DNA from: Streptomyces phaeofaciens
Lineage (GTDB): Bacteria > Actinomycetota > Actinomycetes > Streptomycetales > Streptomycetaceae
NCBI RefSeq assembly: GCF_014648915.1
Contig: NZ_BMSA01000003.1
Span: 372,001-436,000, forward strand
Length of the DNA: 64,000 nt
Direction: 5' to 3'
A program made the translations under genes and the position numbers. Each line of letters starts with the position of its first letter. The stretch's first letter is position 1. Shown in pieces: positions 27,689-37,177 of this stretch. The notes beneath the pieces are model-generated. The model worked only from the letters and a program-made list of their open reading frames with translations, did no database searches and had not been told where the DNA came from.

Positions 27689-28641
27689 CCGTTCAGGGAC
27701 TCCCCATGGCCGTCCCGGCCGAGGGCCTGCCCGCGCGGGTGCGGATCCACGAGGTCGGCGCCCGCGACGGCCTCCAGAACGAGAAGGCGACCGTGCCGAC
27801 GGCCGTCAAGGCCGAGTTCGTCCGGCGGCTGGCCGACGCGGGTCTGACGACGATCGAGGCGACCAGCTTCGTGCACCCCAAGTGGGTACCCCAGCTGGCC
27901 GACGCCGAGGAACTGTTCCCGCTGGTGTCCGGCCTCCCGGTGGCGCTCCCGGTGCTGGTGCCCAACCAGCGGGGCCTGGACCGCGCCCTCGCGCTCGGCG
28001 CCCGCCGGGTCGCGGTCTTCGCCAGCGCCACCGAGTCCTTCGCCAAGGCCAACCTCAACCGCACCCTCGACGAGTCGCTCGCGGTGTTCGCACCGGTGGT
28101 GCGGCGCGCCAAGGACGAGGGCGTGCACGTGCGCGGCTATGTCTCGATGTGCTTCGGCGACCCCTGGGAGGGCCCGGTCCCCGCGCACCAGGTGGTGCGG
28201 GTCTGCCGGGCGCTGCGGGACATGGGCTGCGACGAGCTGAGCCTGGGCGACACCATCGGCGTCGCCACCCCCGGCCAGGTCCGCGCGCTGCTCTCCCTGC
28301 TCGCCGAGGAGGGCGTGCCGGCCGATGTGCTCGGCGTGCACTTCCACGACACCTACGGCCAGGCCCTCGCCAACACCTACGCCGCCCTCGAACACGGCGT
28401 CACCACCGTCGACGCCTCGGCCGGCGGGCTGGGCGGCTGCCCGTACGCCAAGTCCGCCACCGGCAACCTCGCCACCGAAGATCTCGTGTGGATGCTGTCG
28501 GGCCTCGGCATCGACACCGGGATCGACCTCGGCCGTCTCGTCGCCACAAGCGCCTGGATGGCCGAACGACTGGGCCGGCCCAGCCCGTCGAGAACCGTTC
28601 GCGCACTCGGTAAAACGACACAGCCCCACAAGGACCAGTGA
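27685..28641 (+). CDS. hydroxymethylglutaryl-CoA lyase
   Basis: 318 residues, ATG 27685 inside the ATGA overlap; a later ATG at residue 7 exists. It carries [12 protein letters not shown] (metal and substrate site), [17 protein letters not shown] with metal His residues, and [19 protein letters not shown] with the catalytic Cys loop. It cleaves HMG-CoA to acetyl-CoA and acetoacetate, the last step of leucine degradation after methylcrotonyl-CoA carboxylation and hydration. No enoyl hydratase gene is in this operon. Confidence 0.93.
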   Translation: MTVQGLPMAVPAEGLPARVRIHEVGARDGLQNEKATVPTAVKAEFVRRLADAGLTTIEATSFVHPKWVPQLADAEELFPLVSGLPVALPVLVPNQRGLDRALALGARRVAVFASATESFAKANLNRTLDESLAVFAPVVRRAKDEGVHVRGYVSMCFGDPWEGPVPAHQVVRVCRALRDMGCDELSLGDTIGVATPGQVRALLSLLAEEGVPADVLGVHFHDTYGQALANTYAALEHGVTTVDASAGGLGGCPYAKSATGNLATEDLVWMLSGLGIDTGIDLGRLVATSAWMAERLGRPSPSRTVRALGKTTQPHKDQ

Positions 28642-28646
28642 TCAGC

Positions 28647-29807
28647 ATGGACCACCGTCTCTCCCCCGAACTGGAAGAACTCCGCCGCACGGTCGAGCAG
28701 TTCGCCCACGACGTCGTCGCCCCCAAGATCGGCGACTTCTACGAGCGGCACGAGTTCCCCTACGAGATCGTCCGCGAGATGGGCCGGATGGGCCTGTTCG
28801 GACTGCCGTTCCCCGAGGAGTACGGCGGCATGGGCGGGGACTACCTGGCCCTCGGCATCGTGCTGGAGGAGCTGGCGCGGGTCGACTCCTCCGTGGCGAT
28901 CACCCTGGAGGCGGGCGTCTCGCTGGGTGCCATGCCGATCCATCTGTTCGGGACCGAGGAGCAGAAGCGCGAGTGGCTGCCGCGGCTGTGCGCCGGCGAG
29001 ATCCTGGGCGCGTTCGGTCTGACCGAGCCGGACGGCGGCAGCGACGCGGGGGCCACCCGGACGACGGCCCGGCTCGACGCGGAGACGGACGAATGGGTGA
29101 TCAACGGCACCAAGTGCTTCATCACCAACTCGGGCACGGACATCACCGGCCTGGTGACGGTCACCGCGGTCACCGGCCGGGGGCCCGACGGCCGGCCGCT
29201 GATCTCCGCGATCGTGGTGCCGTCCGGCACCCCGGGGTTCACGGTCGCGCAGCCGTACTCGAAGGTCGGCTGGAACGCCTCGGACACCCGTGAGCTGTCC
29301 TTCGCGGACGTGCGGGTCCCGGCCGCGAACCTGCTGGGCGAACAGGGCCGCGGGTACGCGCAGTTCCTGCGGATCCTCGACGAGGGCCGGATCGCGATCG
29401 CGGCGCTGGCGACCGGGCTCGCGCAGGGCTGTGTGGACGAGTCGGTGAAGTACGCGCGCGAGCGGCACGCGTTCGGGCGGCCGATCGGCGCCAACCAGGC
29501 CATCCAGTTCAAGATCGCCGACATGGAGATGAAGGCGCACACGGCCCGGCTGGCCTGGCGGGACGCGGCGAGCCGGCTGGTCGCGGGCGAGCCGTTCAAG
29601 AAGGAGGCGGCGCTCGCCAAGCTCTACTCGTCGACGATCGCCGTCGACAACGCCCGTGACGCCACCCAGGTGCACGGCGGGTACGGCTTCATGAACGAGT
29701 ACCCGGTGGCCCGGATGTGGCGCGACTCCAAGATCCTGGAGATCGGCGAGGGCACGAGCGAGGTGCAGCGGATGCTGATCGCGCGGGAGTTGGGCCTGGT
29801 GGGCTGA
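28647..29807 (+). CDS. acdH: branched-chain acyl-CoA dehydrogenase AcdH
   Basis: 386 residues from ATG 28647. A GTG at 28638 overlaps the lyase stop as GTGA but is too close to the AAGGA site, while the ATG is about 12 bases from it. Motifs: FGLTEPDGGSDAG, NGTKCFITNSG, and IGEGTSEVQRMLI with the catalytic Glu. The sequence closely matches my memory of Streptomyces AcdH, which oxidises isobutyryl-, isovaleryl- and n-butyryl-CoA and feeds branched starter units and methylmalonyl-CoA pools. It is the last gene of the operon. Confidence 0.93.
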   Translation: MDHRLSPELEELRRTVEQFAHDVVAPKIGDFYERHEFPYEIVREMGRMGLFGLPFPEEYGGMGGDYLALGIVLEELARVDSSVAITLEAGVSLGAMPIHLFGTEEQKREWLPRLCAGEILGAFGLTEPDGGSDAGATRTTARLDAETDEWVINGTKCFITNSGTDITGLVTVTAVTGRGPDGRPLISAIVVPSGTPGFTVAQPYSKVGWNASDTRELSFADVRVPAANLLGEQGRGYAQFLRILDEGRIAIAALATGLAQGCVDESVKYARERHAFGRPIGANQAIQFKIADMEMKAHTARLAWRDAASRLVAGEPFKKEAALAKLYSSTIAVDNARDATQVHGGYGFMNEYPVARMWRDSKILEIGEGTSEVQRMLIARELGLVG

Positions 29808-29824
29808 GCCTCGCCGCCGCGCGG

Positions 29825-29854
29825 CCCGGGAGGGGTGGGCTCACTTCTCCCGGG
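29825..29854. terminator. hairpin between convergent acdH and lipoprotein genes
   Basis: Arms CCCGGGAG (29825-29832) and CTCCCGGG (29847-29854) with a 14-base loop. It overlaps the last codons of the minus-strand lipoprotein gene and may terminate acdH transcription. Confidence 0.5.
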
Positions 29855-30296
29855 TGAAGCGCACGCCGAGACCGCAGGGGACGTCGGGGTCGTTGGACGC
29901 GCACAGGGTCCTGCCGTCGTCCACGACCGCGAACTGGAGCGAGCAGTTCCAGTCCCAGTACTCGCGGGCCAGGCCGAGGCCGACCCAGGAGCCCGACTTC
30001 GCCGTCTTCGACATATGGCTTCCGTTGTCGTCACTGACGAAGAAGCCCCAGCCTCCGCCGGATTTCCCGGTGGGGCAGTCGACCGGGGCGAGCTTCTTGG
30101 AATCGAGGCCCGTCGCGGTGAATTCCCGGTCGGCGGAGAAGGAGATCCTTTCGCCGTCCGGTCCCTGCCAATTCCCCACGATGCGCTCTGCCGGGACCTT
30201 CGCCGTCTCCTCGGTGGTGGAGCACGCGGCCACCAGCAGCAGGGGAATCAGGGCGGCGGCGGCCCGGCGGCCGGTCTTCAGGGGGCTCTTGAACAC
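29841..30296 (-). CDS. putative lipoprotein downstream of the RHS gene
   Basis: 151 residues. The signal is MFKSPLKTGRRAAAALIPLLLVAAC, and the Cys in LLVAAC is the predicted lipidation site. The mature domain has four more cysteines (PVDCPTG, WNCSLQF, TLCASND, VPCGLG) and the opening AERIVGNWQGPDGERISFSADREFTATGL, typical of small extracytoplasmic lipocalin-like or META-like domains. I recognise no named family. It lies 86 bases downstream of the RHS gene on the same strand but behind a very strong hairpin. Confidence 0.65.
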   Translation of the reverse strand: MFKSPLKTGRRAAAALIPLLLVAACSTTEETAKVPAERIVGNWQGPDGERISFSADREFTATGLDSKKLAPVDCPTGKSGGGWGFFVSDDNGSHMSKTAKSGSWVGLGLAREYWDWNCSLQFAVVDDGRTLCASNDPDVPCGLGVRFTREK

Positions 30297-30325
30297 GCTT
30301 GCATCCTAGGGGTGGGGTGTGACGG

Positions 30326-30364
30326 CCGTGGGGCCGGGGCCGGTGAGCGGCCCCGGCCCCACGG
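30326..30364 (-). terminator. very strong terminator after the RHS gene
   Basis: A perfect 17-bp stem: positions 30326-30342 pair with 30348-30364 around a GTGAG loop. It lies 19 bases past the RHS stop and before the lipoprotein gene, so readthrough into the lipoprotein should be limited. Confidence 0.85.
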
Positions 30365-30382
30365 ATTACCGGCGCGTGGGCG

Positions 30383-33300
30383 TTATTCGAGCCAATCCGA
30401 ATAGTTCACGCACTCATTGACGGGCCACTTCTCCTCCCACGAGAAGTCCTCCGTCACGGCCGCGCCGAAGGTGTCCTCGAAGGCGGGGTTCCAGGACCGC
30501 GGAATGGCATGGGTCGCGGACCGCCAGTCGGAGATGTTGGTCGCGGTGAACTTCAGCGTGACCGTCTGCTCCTTCTTGTTGATCGACTTGATCCGGCCGG
30601 TGGCCGAGTAGGTGCCGAGGAACGCGTCCGCCTGGTTCTCCGTCCCGAGGCCGCCGTTGGTCAGGACGCCGAGGATGTCGTTCCCCGCCCCGCGCAGGGT
30701 GTTGAACTTGTACCAGGGGCTGCCCGGCTCGGGGCCCTTGTCCTGGTAGGAGAACTCCACGGCCTCCTTGGCCGCCGGGGCCTTCATCCCCTTGTCCCGG
30801 GCCTGGCCCACCAGCGTGGACCGCCACTCGCCGAACGTGTCGTCCTGCGCCAGGATCGAGGTGAACGCGTCGCCGCCCCGGAAGTCCTGGTGCTCGCGCA
30901 GCGGATAGCCGCCGCCCCACAGCCAGCCGAAGAACAGCCCCCGTGAGGACTCCCAGCGGTTGGCCGCCTTCGGATCGCTGACGATGCCCCAGTCGGGCAG
31001 CGTGGCGAGGAACTCCTCCCAGCTCTGGGAGGGCGGGTTGAACGGCAGGTCCCAGGACTTGGTGATGAAGTTGTACGTCGCGCCGGGCTTCCACTGGTTG
31101 AGGGGCTGGCCGGTCGCGCCGGACGAGGAGGTCGGGGCGCTGCCGCCGCCCGCGCCGATCGCGCTGATGGCCGCTCCGGCGATGCCGAGGATCGCGCCCA
31201 CGGCACCGCCGATGATCGCGCCGATGGCCCCGATGATGCCGCCGAGACCGTCGGACATACCGGTCGGGTCGGAGTTGGTGACGGGGCTGTTGCTCGCGTA
31301 GGCGTAGCCGTTGAGGCTCTGCGGCTTGTCCGGTTCGAGCAGCGGGTCGACGCTCAGGAAGCGGCCGGTGGCCGGGTCGTACTGGCGGGCACCGAGCTGG
31401 GTCAGGCCGGTGGTCGTGTCGGACGGCTTGCCGAGGAAGCCCTTGTCGTCGGGCCAGCTGCCGCCCGCCGCGCCGCGCGAGGCACCGAACGGCTTGGTGT
31501 AGCGCTTGACGAAGACCAGGGTGTCCGAGGCGATCGCCAGACTGGCGGTGCCCTGGTGGTTGCCGGCCAGGAAGGTCAGCTTGGTGCCGGTCTCCCCGGC
31601 GGCGGAGGTGCGCACCGCGAGGGTCGTGGCGCCCGCCGTGTAGGTGCGGGCCCCCGAGAGGGCCTTGGTGGCGCCGCTGACCTTGAGCCGGACCTCGGTC
31701 ACGCCCAGGTAGAGGACGGTCTCGCCGTCGGTGGTGGTGGGCCGCTTGATGAGCAGCTCACCGCCGGCGTCGTACAGGTAGCCGGTGCCGGTGGCGGGCT
31801 TGCCGGCCGCCGCCGGTTCGCTCGCGGTGGCGAGCTTGCCCTCGGTGTCCCAGGTCAGTGTCTGGGTGGCCTGGGTGCCGGGCCGGGTCCGGGTGTTGCC
31901 GTTCTCGTCGTAGGTATAGGCGGTGGTGGTCGAGCCGCTGACCGTGGAGGACAGCGCGTGCGGCTGACCCTTGTCGGTGCCGTACTTGTATTCGGTGGTG
32001 ACGTCGGCGGCGGCGCTGTGCTCCACCTGCTGGGAGCGCAGGCCGGAGTCGTTGTACTGGTAGCTGGTCCAGTACGGCGCGGCCCCGCCCAGGTTGGCGG
32101 TGGTGCGGCCGGAGGCGGCGCAGTCGGCGGTCTTCGGGGTCCAGGCCTCGCTCAGGCGGCGGTAGCCGTCGTAGGCGAAGCACTGGTGGTCCTCCTTGCC
32201 GGCCCCGCCGAGGGTGGTGCCGTCGTGGACCGAGGTGATGTTGCCGGCGTCGTCCTGGGCGTACTTCAGCTCCTGGAGCATGTAGCCGTGCACGTCGTCG
32301 GTGACGTACGACCGGGTGAGGCGGCGGGTGCCGGCCTCGTAGTCGTGGTTGACGTACACCTTCTTCGCGGCGCTCGGGTCGGTGGCGAGCGTCAGCTGAC
32401 GCAGGTCGCCGAGCGGGGAGTAGGCGACGCCCTGGAGGTAGCCGGTGGTGCCCTTGGCGGTCAGCACCTGGCCGAGCGTGTCATGGGTGTACGACACGGT
32501 CTCCGAGGGGAGTCCGGCCACGGCGGGCGCGCCGGCCTGCTTCACCGTGCCGTCGAGGTTGTAACCGGTGGAGAACGACAGGGTGCCGGGCACGCCGGCC
32601 GTGACCAGCGGGTCGTCGGAGGGCAGGATCAGCTGGTTGCCGGTGACCTTGTAGAGCGGGTCGTAGGCGGTGACCTTCTGGGTGTAGGCCTTGCCCGCCA
32701 CTCCGCCGTCGTAGCGGACGGCCGTGTCCTGCTGGCCCTTGGCGAGGGTGTCGAAGGTCCAGGCCGCCAGCTTGTTGCCGTCGGTCTTGGACGTCTGCCA
32801 CATCCCGGTCTTGCGGCCGAGGACGTCGTACTCGAAGAGCAGCACCTTGCCCGGCCGGCTGTCGGTGGACTTGACGGCCTGGTCCAGGTTGTTGTGCTCG
32901 GTCGTGGTGGTGCCCTTGTCGGGGTCGGTCACCGTCACCTGACGGCCGAAGAGGTCGTAGGTGTACGACCAGGTGGACTTGTCGTGGGCGGTGATGGTCT
33001 CCTGCCGGTCGGCGTCGTCGAAGGTGTAGCGGGTGGTCATGTAGTCCGTGCCGGTCGGCTTGTCGCCGGCGTAGTCACGGCGTTCCACGGTCTGGCCGAG
33101 CGCGTTGGTGACCACCGCGTTGGCCGTGCCGCCGGCCGGGGCGCTGGTGAGGACCGTGTCGCCCTGGTAGGTGGTGTCGACCGACCACTTGGCGACGCCG
33201 TAGGCCTTGGTGGTCGCCTTGGTGACACGGGCCATGCCGTCGTAGACGCTGTCGGTCTGCTTGGGCGCCTGGCCGCCGTCGATCTGCACGATCGTGCCGG

Positions 33301-36300
33301 ACGGCGCGCTCGTGCTGTCCCAGATGTCGGCCTGGGCGGTCACGGCCAAGCCACGGCCGTCGTACAGGGTCTGGGCGATGATCCGCCCGCCCGCGGCCGA
33401 GGGTGCCTGCACCTGGCGGGTGCGCAGCAGCGAGTCGTAGATCTCGTAGGTGGTGTTGTACCCGGAGCCGTCGCCCTTGAGGGAGGCGCTGGAGACCCAG
33501 GGCAGGGCGTCGGACCTGACGCTGTACGCGTACACGTAGTTGGCGGTCTTGCCGAGTGCGCGGGAGCGGTTGGGCAGCCAGACGGAGGTGACCCGGCCGA
33601 GGCTGTCGTACACCGTCTCCGTCACCCGGCTGTTGGGGTCGGTGACCTTGAGGTCCGTGCCCAGGGCGAAGTCCTTGAGGGTGACGGTCCTGTACCCCTT
33701 GGCGTTGCCGACGGTCGTCTGGGTCAGCGGACCGGCGGCGACCGGGAGGTACTCGGTGGTCGACGTGGTGACGTTGTCGGTGTTCTTCAGCAGGGTGGGG
33801 CGGCCGAGCGTGTCGTACTCGGTGACGGCGTTCTGCTGCCACAGCGGCGCGTCGTCGCTGCCGTACCCCTTGGCGCGGCCGGTCCACCGGGCGTCGCCCT
33901 TGGTCGGCTTCTGGGTCGCGGACCAGGTGGTGGAATCGTACGAGGTCGCCGTGTCGGAGATGACGTCGCCGGGGCGGGTGTGGTCGGCCGGCAGGTCCAG
34001 GGCGGAGTCGGCGACGGAGCACGCCCGGCCGACGATCCGGGTCCGGGAGACCGTCGCGGTCAGGCCGGTCGCGTCGTTGCGGGCGTACCAGGTGCGGGTG
34101 CACTTCTCGTCGCCGGTGACGGCGTCGTCGCCGAGATCCTCGACGGTGGCGGCCATGCCGTACGCGTCGTAGGTGGTCCTCGTGGTGCGCACCCGGTCGG
34201 CCGGGGTGAGCTTGCTGGTGACGCGCGTGCGGGCGTGCGAGGCGCCGACCCGGACGAAGTACGCCTCGGTGTCGGCGTACGACTTGTGCTGGGTGGCCGT
34301 CCGCTGCGACCAGGGGTCGTTGACGGTGCCGGAGACCTCGGCGGCGCCGTCGTAGGAGACGCTCTCCCGGGTGAAGCCGGCGAACTGTTCGGAGTCGGTG
34401 ATCTCGGCGGCCGCGATGCCGGTGACCTTGACGGTCCTGCGGGCGTCCGGGTCCAGGGTCTTGCCGTCGGCGGCGAGGACGCGGTCGCCGTTCATGCCGC
34501 GCAGGTAGACGGTGACCGTCTTGGTCCGGGTGCCGTTCGACGGGCCGGTGAGGTGGGTGACCTTCTCGTAGCCGCGCCACTCGGACCAGGTGCGCTCCTT
34601 GGCGGGGGTCAGCGGGTCCTCGTTGTAGTGCCAGGCGCCACCGCCGGAGTACTGGTAGGTGTGCTGCACCGCTTCGGAGCCGCCGAGCGGGTCGGTGGTG
34701 CGCACCGCGCTGACCGGGTACTTCTGGAACCAGTCGAGGATCGGCTCGTCCTGGCCGTAGGGCGACCAGTAGACCGGGAAGCAGCGCTTGGTGTTCTCGT
34801 CGGGGTCGGGCATGGTCTGCCCGGCCACGCAGTCGGCCGCGAGGTAGTCGACGACGGTCTGCGCGCCGGTCTCGGAGACGACCGTCTTCAGGCGCGGCCG
34901 CTCGAAGGACAGGATGTCGTCGCTCGGGCTGTCCACCCGGTTGGGCAGGAAGACGTGCGAGAACTTCACCGGGTCGAGCGCGAGGTCGGTGCCGCGCTTG
35001 CCGATGTGCTTGATCTGGTCGAGCCAGAGCGACTGATCGGTGGAGTCACCGGTGTCGCCGGGGTCGAGGTAGAGGTGCTTCAGCTCCCAGGTGTCGACCG
35101 GGGAGAAGGCGGGGGTGGCGGCGGCCGCGTCCCAGGCGTAGGTGGTGACGGAGGTCAGCCGCTTACGGGTGAAGAAGGACGGGCTGTCGAGGTAGGGGCA
35201 CTTGTCGCCGTCCTTGCAGATCCGGTCGAAGGGCACGTCGGGCCAGTTGTCCCGGGTGTCCTCGGTGAGCGAGTCGCAGCCCGTGCCCGAGGCCACGCAG
35301 CGCTCCGCGTAGGAGAGGGCGACCTTGTGCGAGGCGGCCGGGGTCGCGCTGAACAGGGCGTCGGCACGCTGTCCGTAGCGGATCTCCTTGAGGTAGCCGC
35401 CGCGAATGTAGGAGGTGCCGGTGTCGTCGTCGCCGAGCTTGTCGTAGTTGTTGGTCTCGTCCTCGTACCAGTAGCTCTGCGCGTTGCCGTGGGTGTCCTC
35501 GACGTAGTCGAGGTTCCACCGCCAGGCCTGCTTCTTGGAGCGGTCGGCGAAGGCGCTGCCGGAGGAGTGGCCGGGCTCGCCCTCGTCGTCGCCGAAGACC
35601 GGTACGGTCCACACCGACTTGGTGCGTACGCCGTCGGCGGCGCCGTCGAGCTTGTTCAGGCCGAAGACGAACTTGGTGCCGTCGCCGGTGACGACGGTCC
35701 AGTACTCGCCGTTGTCGTCACCGTTGTCGGCGTCGGTGGAGCGGGTGACCTTGGAGGCGTCGTCGTTCTTCAGCCGCCACTCGCCGCTGGTGTCGTCCTT
35801 GACCAGTTCGGTGGCCTTGCCGTTGAGCACCAGGGAGGCGTTGTCGTATTTCCAGCACAGGTCGTCCTTGCCGTCCTGGCCGTCGTCGTCGCAGGAGCCG
35901 TACTTGCGCTCGATGTACGACGAGGTGATCTCGAAGCCCTCGCCGACCTGGGTTCCCTGGTTGTTGGTGGTGGAGGTACGGCCGTCCACGCTGCCGGAGT
36001 CGTAGGAGATCGCCAGCTCGACGCCCGGGCCGGCGGCCGGCTGGGGCGCCTTGAGCGGGTAGGTCCAGGTGAAGGTGCCGGAGCTGCCGCCGGCCTCCCA
36101 GGTGGAGGAGGCGGAGAGCGGGGTGGCCTTGTAGTCGCCGTCGGCGGAGGCGGTGCCGGCGACCAGGGCGAGCGTCATGGCCTGGCCGGACGCGGCGGCC
36201 GTCGCCGCCGGCTTCCCGGTGGCGGCCCCCGGCTTCTTCGCGAACGACAGGTCGGCCGTGATCCGTTCCTCGCCGCGGGAGTTGACGAAGCCGACCGGCG

Positions 36301-36952
36301 TCGCGGCGCGGCACTTCGCGCTCGCCGCGTCCTTCGCCGCGCAGTCTGGCAGGCGCAGCACCTGGAGCCGGCCGGCCCAGTCGCCGCCGTAGGCCGCGGC
36401 GAACGCCGAGTAGTCGATGCCGAGGCGGGCCCCGCCGCCGGCCGCGGGGCCGGTCACCTTCAGGACCACGCCCTTGACGCCGAGGCGCTCGGCGGCCCGC
36501 TGGTCCAGCACGTCGACCTGGACCGACCGGGCGCGCGGGGTGTTCTTCGCGGCCGGCGCGGCCAGGGTGACGGGGAGAGTGCCGGGTGCGGCCTTCGCCG
36601 TGCCGGACGCGGGCAGGGTGAGGCGGGCCGAGCCGCCCTTCGGCCAGGTGGTCCCGCGGGACTGGTCGGCTACCGCGCGGGCGGCGGCCGTCCGGTCGGC
36701 GTGGGCCGCGGTGCGCATGGCCTCGGCGGTCCCGGCGTCCTTCCTCGCCTTGAACGGCACGACCTTCTGGGCGCGTGGTGCGGACAGTTCGGGTCTGCCC
36801 AGCGGGTCGAGGTCGTCGGCCATCGCCGCCGCGGGGGCGAGCAGTCCGGGCAGCAGCCCGAGGCTCACGAGGGTGCTGACGCGCCGCAGCCAGGGCGCGT
36901 GGGCGGACGGTCTCCGGTCCGGCGCGGGCCGGGCCGGGGGTTGGGGTCGCAT
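30383..36952 (-). CDS. secreted RHS/YD-repeat protein with orphan C-terminal tip
   Basis: 2189 residues from ATG 36952; the frame is open further upstream, but this start gives a signal peptide ending AAAMA. Residues about 45-700 are a secreted N-terminal module with LAISYDSG and CWKYDNASLVL, followed by hundreds of residues of YD repeats (for example YTYDLFGRQVTVTDPDKGTTTTEHN broken into many variants). The RHS core ends RQYDPATGRFLSVDPL and NSDPTGM. The last about 290 residues start with a Gly/Ile-rich hydrophobic segment and then a domain I cannot assign. By analogy with polymorphic toxins the tip is the effector. It is paired with the LamG gene upstream. Confidence 0.9.
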   Translation of the reverse strand: MRPQPPARPAPDRRPSAHAPWLRRVSTLVSLGLLPGLLAPAAAMADDLDPLGRPELSAPRAQKVVPFKARKDAGTAEAMRTAAHADRTAAARAVADQSRGTTWPKGGSARLTLPASGTAKAAPGTLPVTLAAPAAKNTPRARSVQVDVLDQRAAERLGVKGVVLKVTGPAAGGGARLGIDYSAFAAAYGGDWAGRLQVLRLPDCAAKDAASAKCRAATPVGFVNSRGEERITADLSFAKKPGAATGKPAATAAASGQAMTLALVAGTASADGDYKATPLSASSTWEAGGSSGTFTWTYPLKAPQPAAGPGVELAISYDSGSVDGRTSTTNNQGTQVGEGFEITSSYIERKYGSCDDDGQDGKDDLCWKYDNASLVLNGKATELVKDDTSGEWRLKNDDASKVTRSTDADNGDDNGEYWTVVTGDGTKFVFGLNKLDGAADGVRTKSVWTVPVFGDDEGEPGHSSGSAFADRSKKQAWRWNLDYVEDTHGNAQSYWYEDETNNYDKLGDDDTGTSYIRGGYLKEIRYGQRADALFSATPAASHKVALSYAERCVASGTGCDSLTEDTRDNWPDVPFDRICKDGDKCPYLDSPSFFTRKRLTSVTTYAWDAAAATPAFSPVDTWELKHLYLDPGDTGDSTDQSLWLDQIKHIGKRGTDLALDPVKFSHVFLPNRVDSPSDDILSFERPRLKTVVSETGAQTVVDYLAADCVAGQTMPDPDENTKRCFPVYWSPYGQDEPILDWFQKYPVSAVRTTDPLGGSEAVQHTYQYSGGGAWHYNEDPLTPAKERTWSEWRGYEKVTHLTGPSNGTRTKTVTVYLRGMNGDRVLAADGKTLDPDARRTVKVTGIAAAEITDSEQFAGFTRESVSYDGAAEVSGTVNDPWSQRTATQHKSYADTEAYFVRVGASHARTRVTSKLTPADRVRTTRTTYDAYGMAATVEDLGDDAVTGDEKCTRTWYARNDATGLTATVSRTRIVGRACSVADSALDLPADHTRPGDVISDTATSYDSTTWSATQKPTKGDARWTGRAKGYGSDDAPLWQQNAVTEYDTLGRPTLLKNTDNVTTSTTEYLPVAAGPLTQTTVGNAKGYRTVTLKDFALGTDLKVTDPNSRVTETVYDSLGRVTSVWLPNRSRALGKTANYVYAYSVRSDALPWVSSASLKGDGSGYNTTYEIYDSLLRTRQVQAPSAAGGRIIAQTLYDGRGLAVTAQADIWDSTSAPSGTIVQIDGGQAPKQTDSVYDGMARVTKATTKAYGVAKWSVDTTYQGDTVLTSAPAGGTANAVVTNALGQTVERRDYAGDKPTGTDYMTTRYTFDDADRQETITAHDKSTWSYTYDLFGRQVTVTDPDKGTTTTEHNNLDQAVKSTDSRPGKVLLFEYDVLGRKTGMWQTSKTDGNKLAAWTFDTLAKGQQDTAVRYDGGVAGKAYTQKVTAYDPLYKVTGNQLILPSDDPLVTAGVPGTLSFSTGYNLDGTVKQAGAPAVAGLPSETVSYTHDTLGQVLTAKGTTGYLQGVAYSPLGDLRQLTLATDPSAAKKVYVNHDYEAGTRRLTRSYVTDDVHGYMLQELKYAQDDAGNITSVHDGTTLGGAGKEDHQCFAYDGYRRLSEAWTPKTADCAASGRTTANLGGAAPYWTSYQYNDSGLRSQQVEHSAAADVTTEYKYGTDKGQPHALSSTVSGSTTTAYTYDENGNTRTRPGTQATQTLTWDTEGKLATASEPAAAGKPATGTGYLYDAGGELLIKRPTTTDGETVLYLGVTEVRLKVSGATKALSGARTYTAGATTLAVRTSAAGETGTKLTFLAGNHQGTASLAIASDTLVFVKRYTKPFGASRGAAGGSWPDDKGFLGKPSDTTTGLTQLGARQYDPATGRFLSVDPLLEPDKPQSLNGYAYASNSPVTNSDPTGMSDGLGGIIGAIGAIIGGAVGAILGIAGAAISAIGAGGGSAPTSSSGATGQPLNQWKPGATYNFITKSWDLPFNPPSQSWEEFLATLPDWGIVSDPKAANRWESSRGLFFGWLWGGGYPLREHQDFRGGDAFTSILAQDDTFGEWRSTLVGQARDKGMKAPAAKEAVEFSYQDKGPEPGSPWYKFNTLRGAGNDILGVLTNGGLGTENQADAFLGTYSATGRIKSINKKEQTVTLKFTATNISDWRSATHAIPRSWNPAFEDTFGAAVTEDFSWEEKWPVNECVNYSDWLE

Positions 36953-37177
36953 GAAGGATGAAGTCCCTTCGTCCGTGGGGGGATCCGGGAGGATCCCGGG
37001 AGGGATCTGAGCAGGAGCACGGGACGGGCACGGGCCGCCGGAACCGGTGGGAGCGCACGCGGCGGCCGCGTGTCGCGGGGCACGCCCGGGGGCGTGCGGC
37101 AAGGCCGAGGCGGCCCGGGGGCGGGAGTTCCCGCGGCCCCCGGGCCGGTCACTCGGTGTGCGGGTGGGTCGGCCGGG
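36953..37177 (-). other. LamG-RHS intergenic region
   Basis: 225 bases with no gene. It holds a GC-rich hairpin at 37112-37146 and the RHS gene leader; AAGGGA lies about 12 bases before the RHS ATG. Confidence 0.5.
37112..37146 (-). terminator. hairpin after the LamG gene
   Basis: GGCCCGGGGG (37112-37121) pairs with CCCCCGGGCC (37137-37146), with an inner GGGA/TCCC pairing. It sits 31 bases past the LamG stop and partially separates LamG from RHS transcription. Confidence 0.6.

Noticed and set aside
32540..32570. A TTA codon in the RHS gene
   Set aside because: The TTA spans two codons (GGT TAC) in the coding frame, so it is not a leucine codon.
31556..36961. An 1801-codon plus-strand frame opposite the RHS gene
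   Set aside because: Low-complexity Gly/Val/Arg translation with no motifs, while the minus strand encodes YD repeats and an RHS core.
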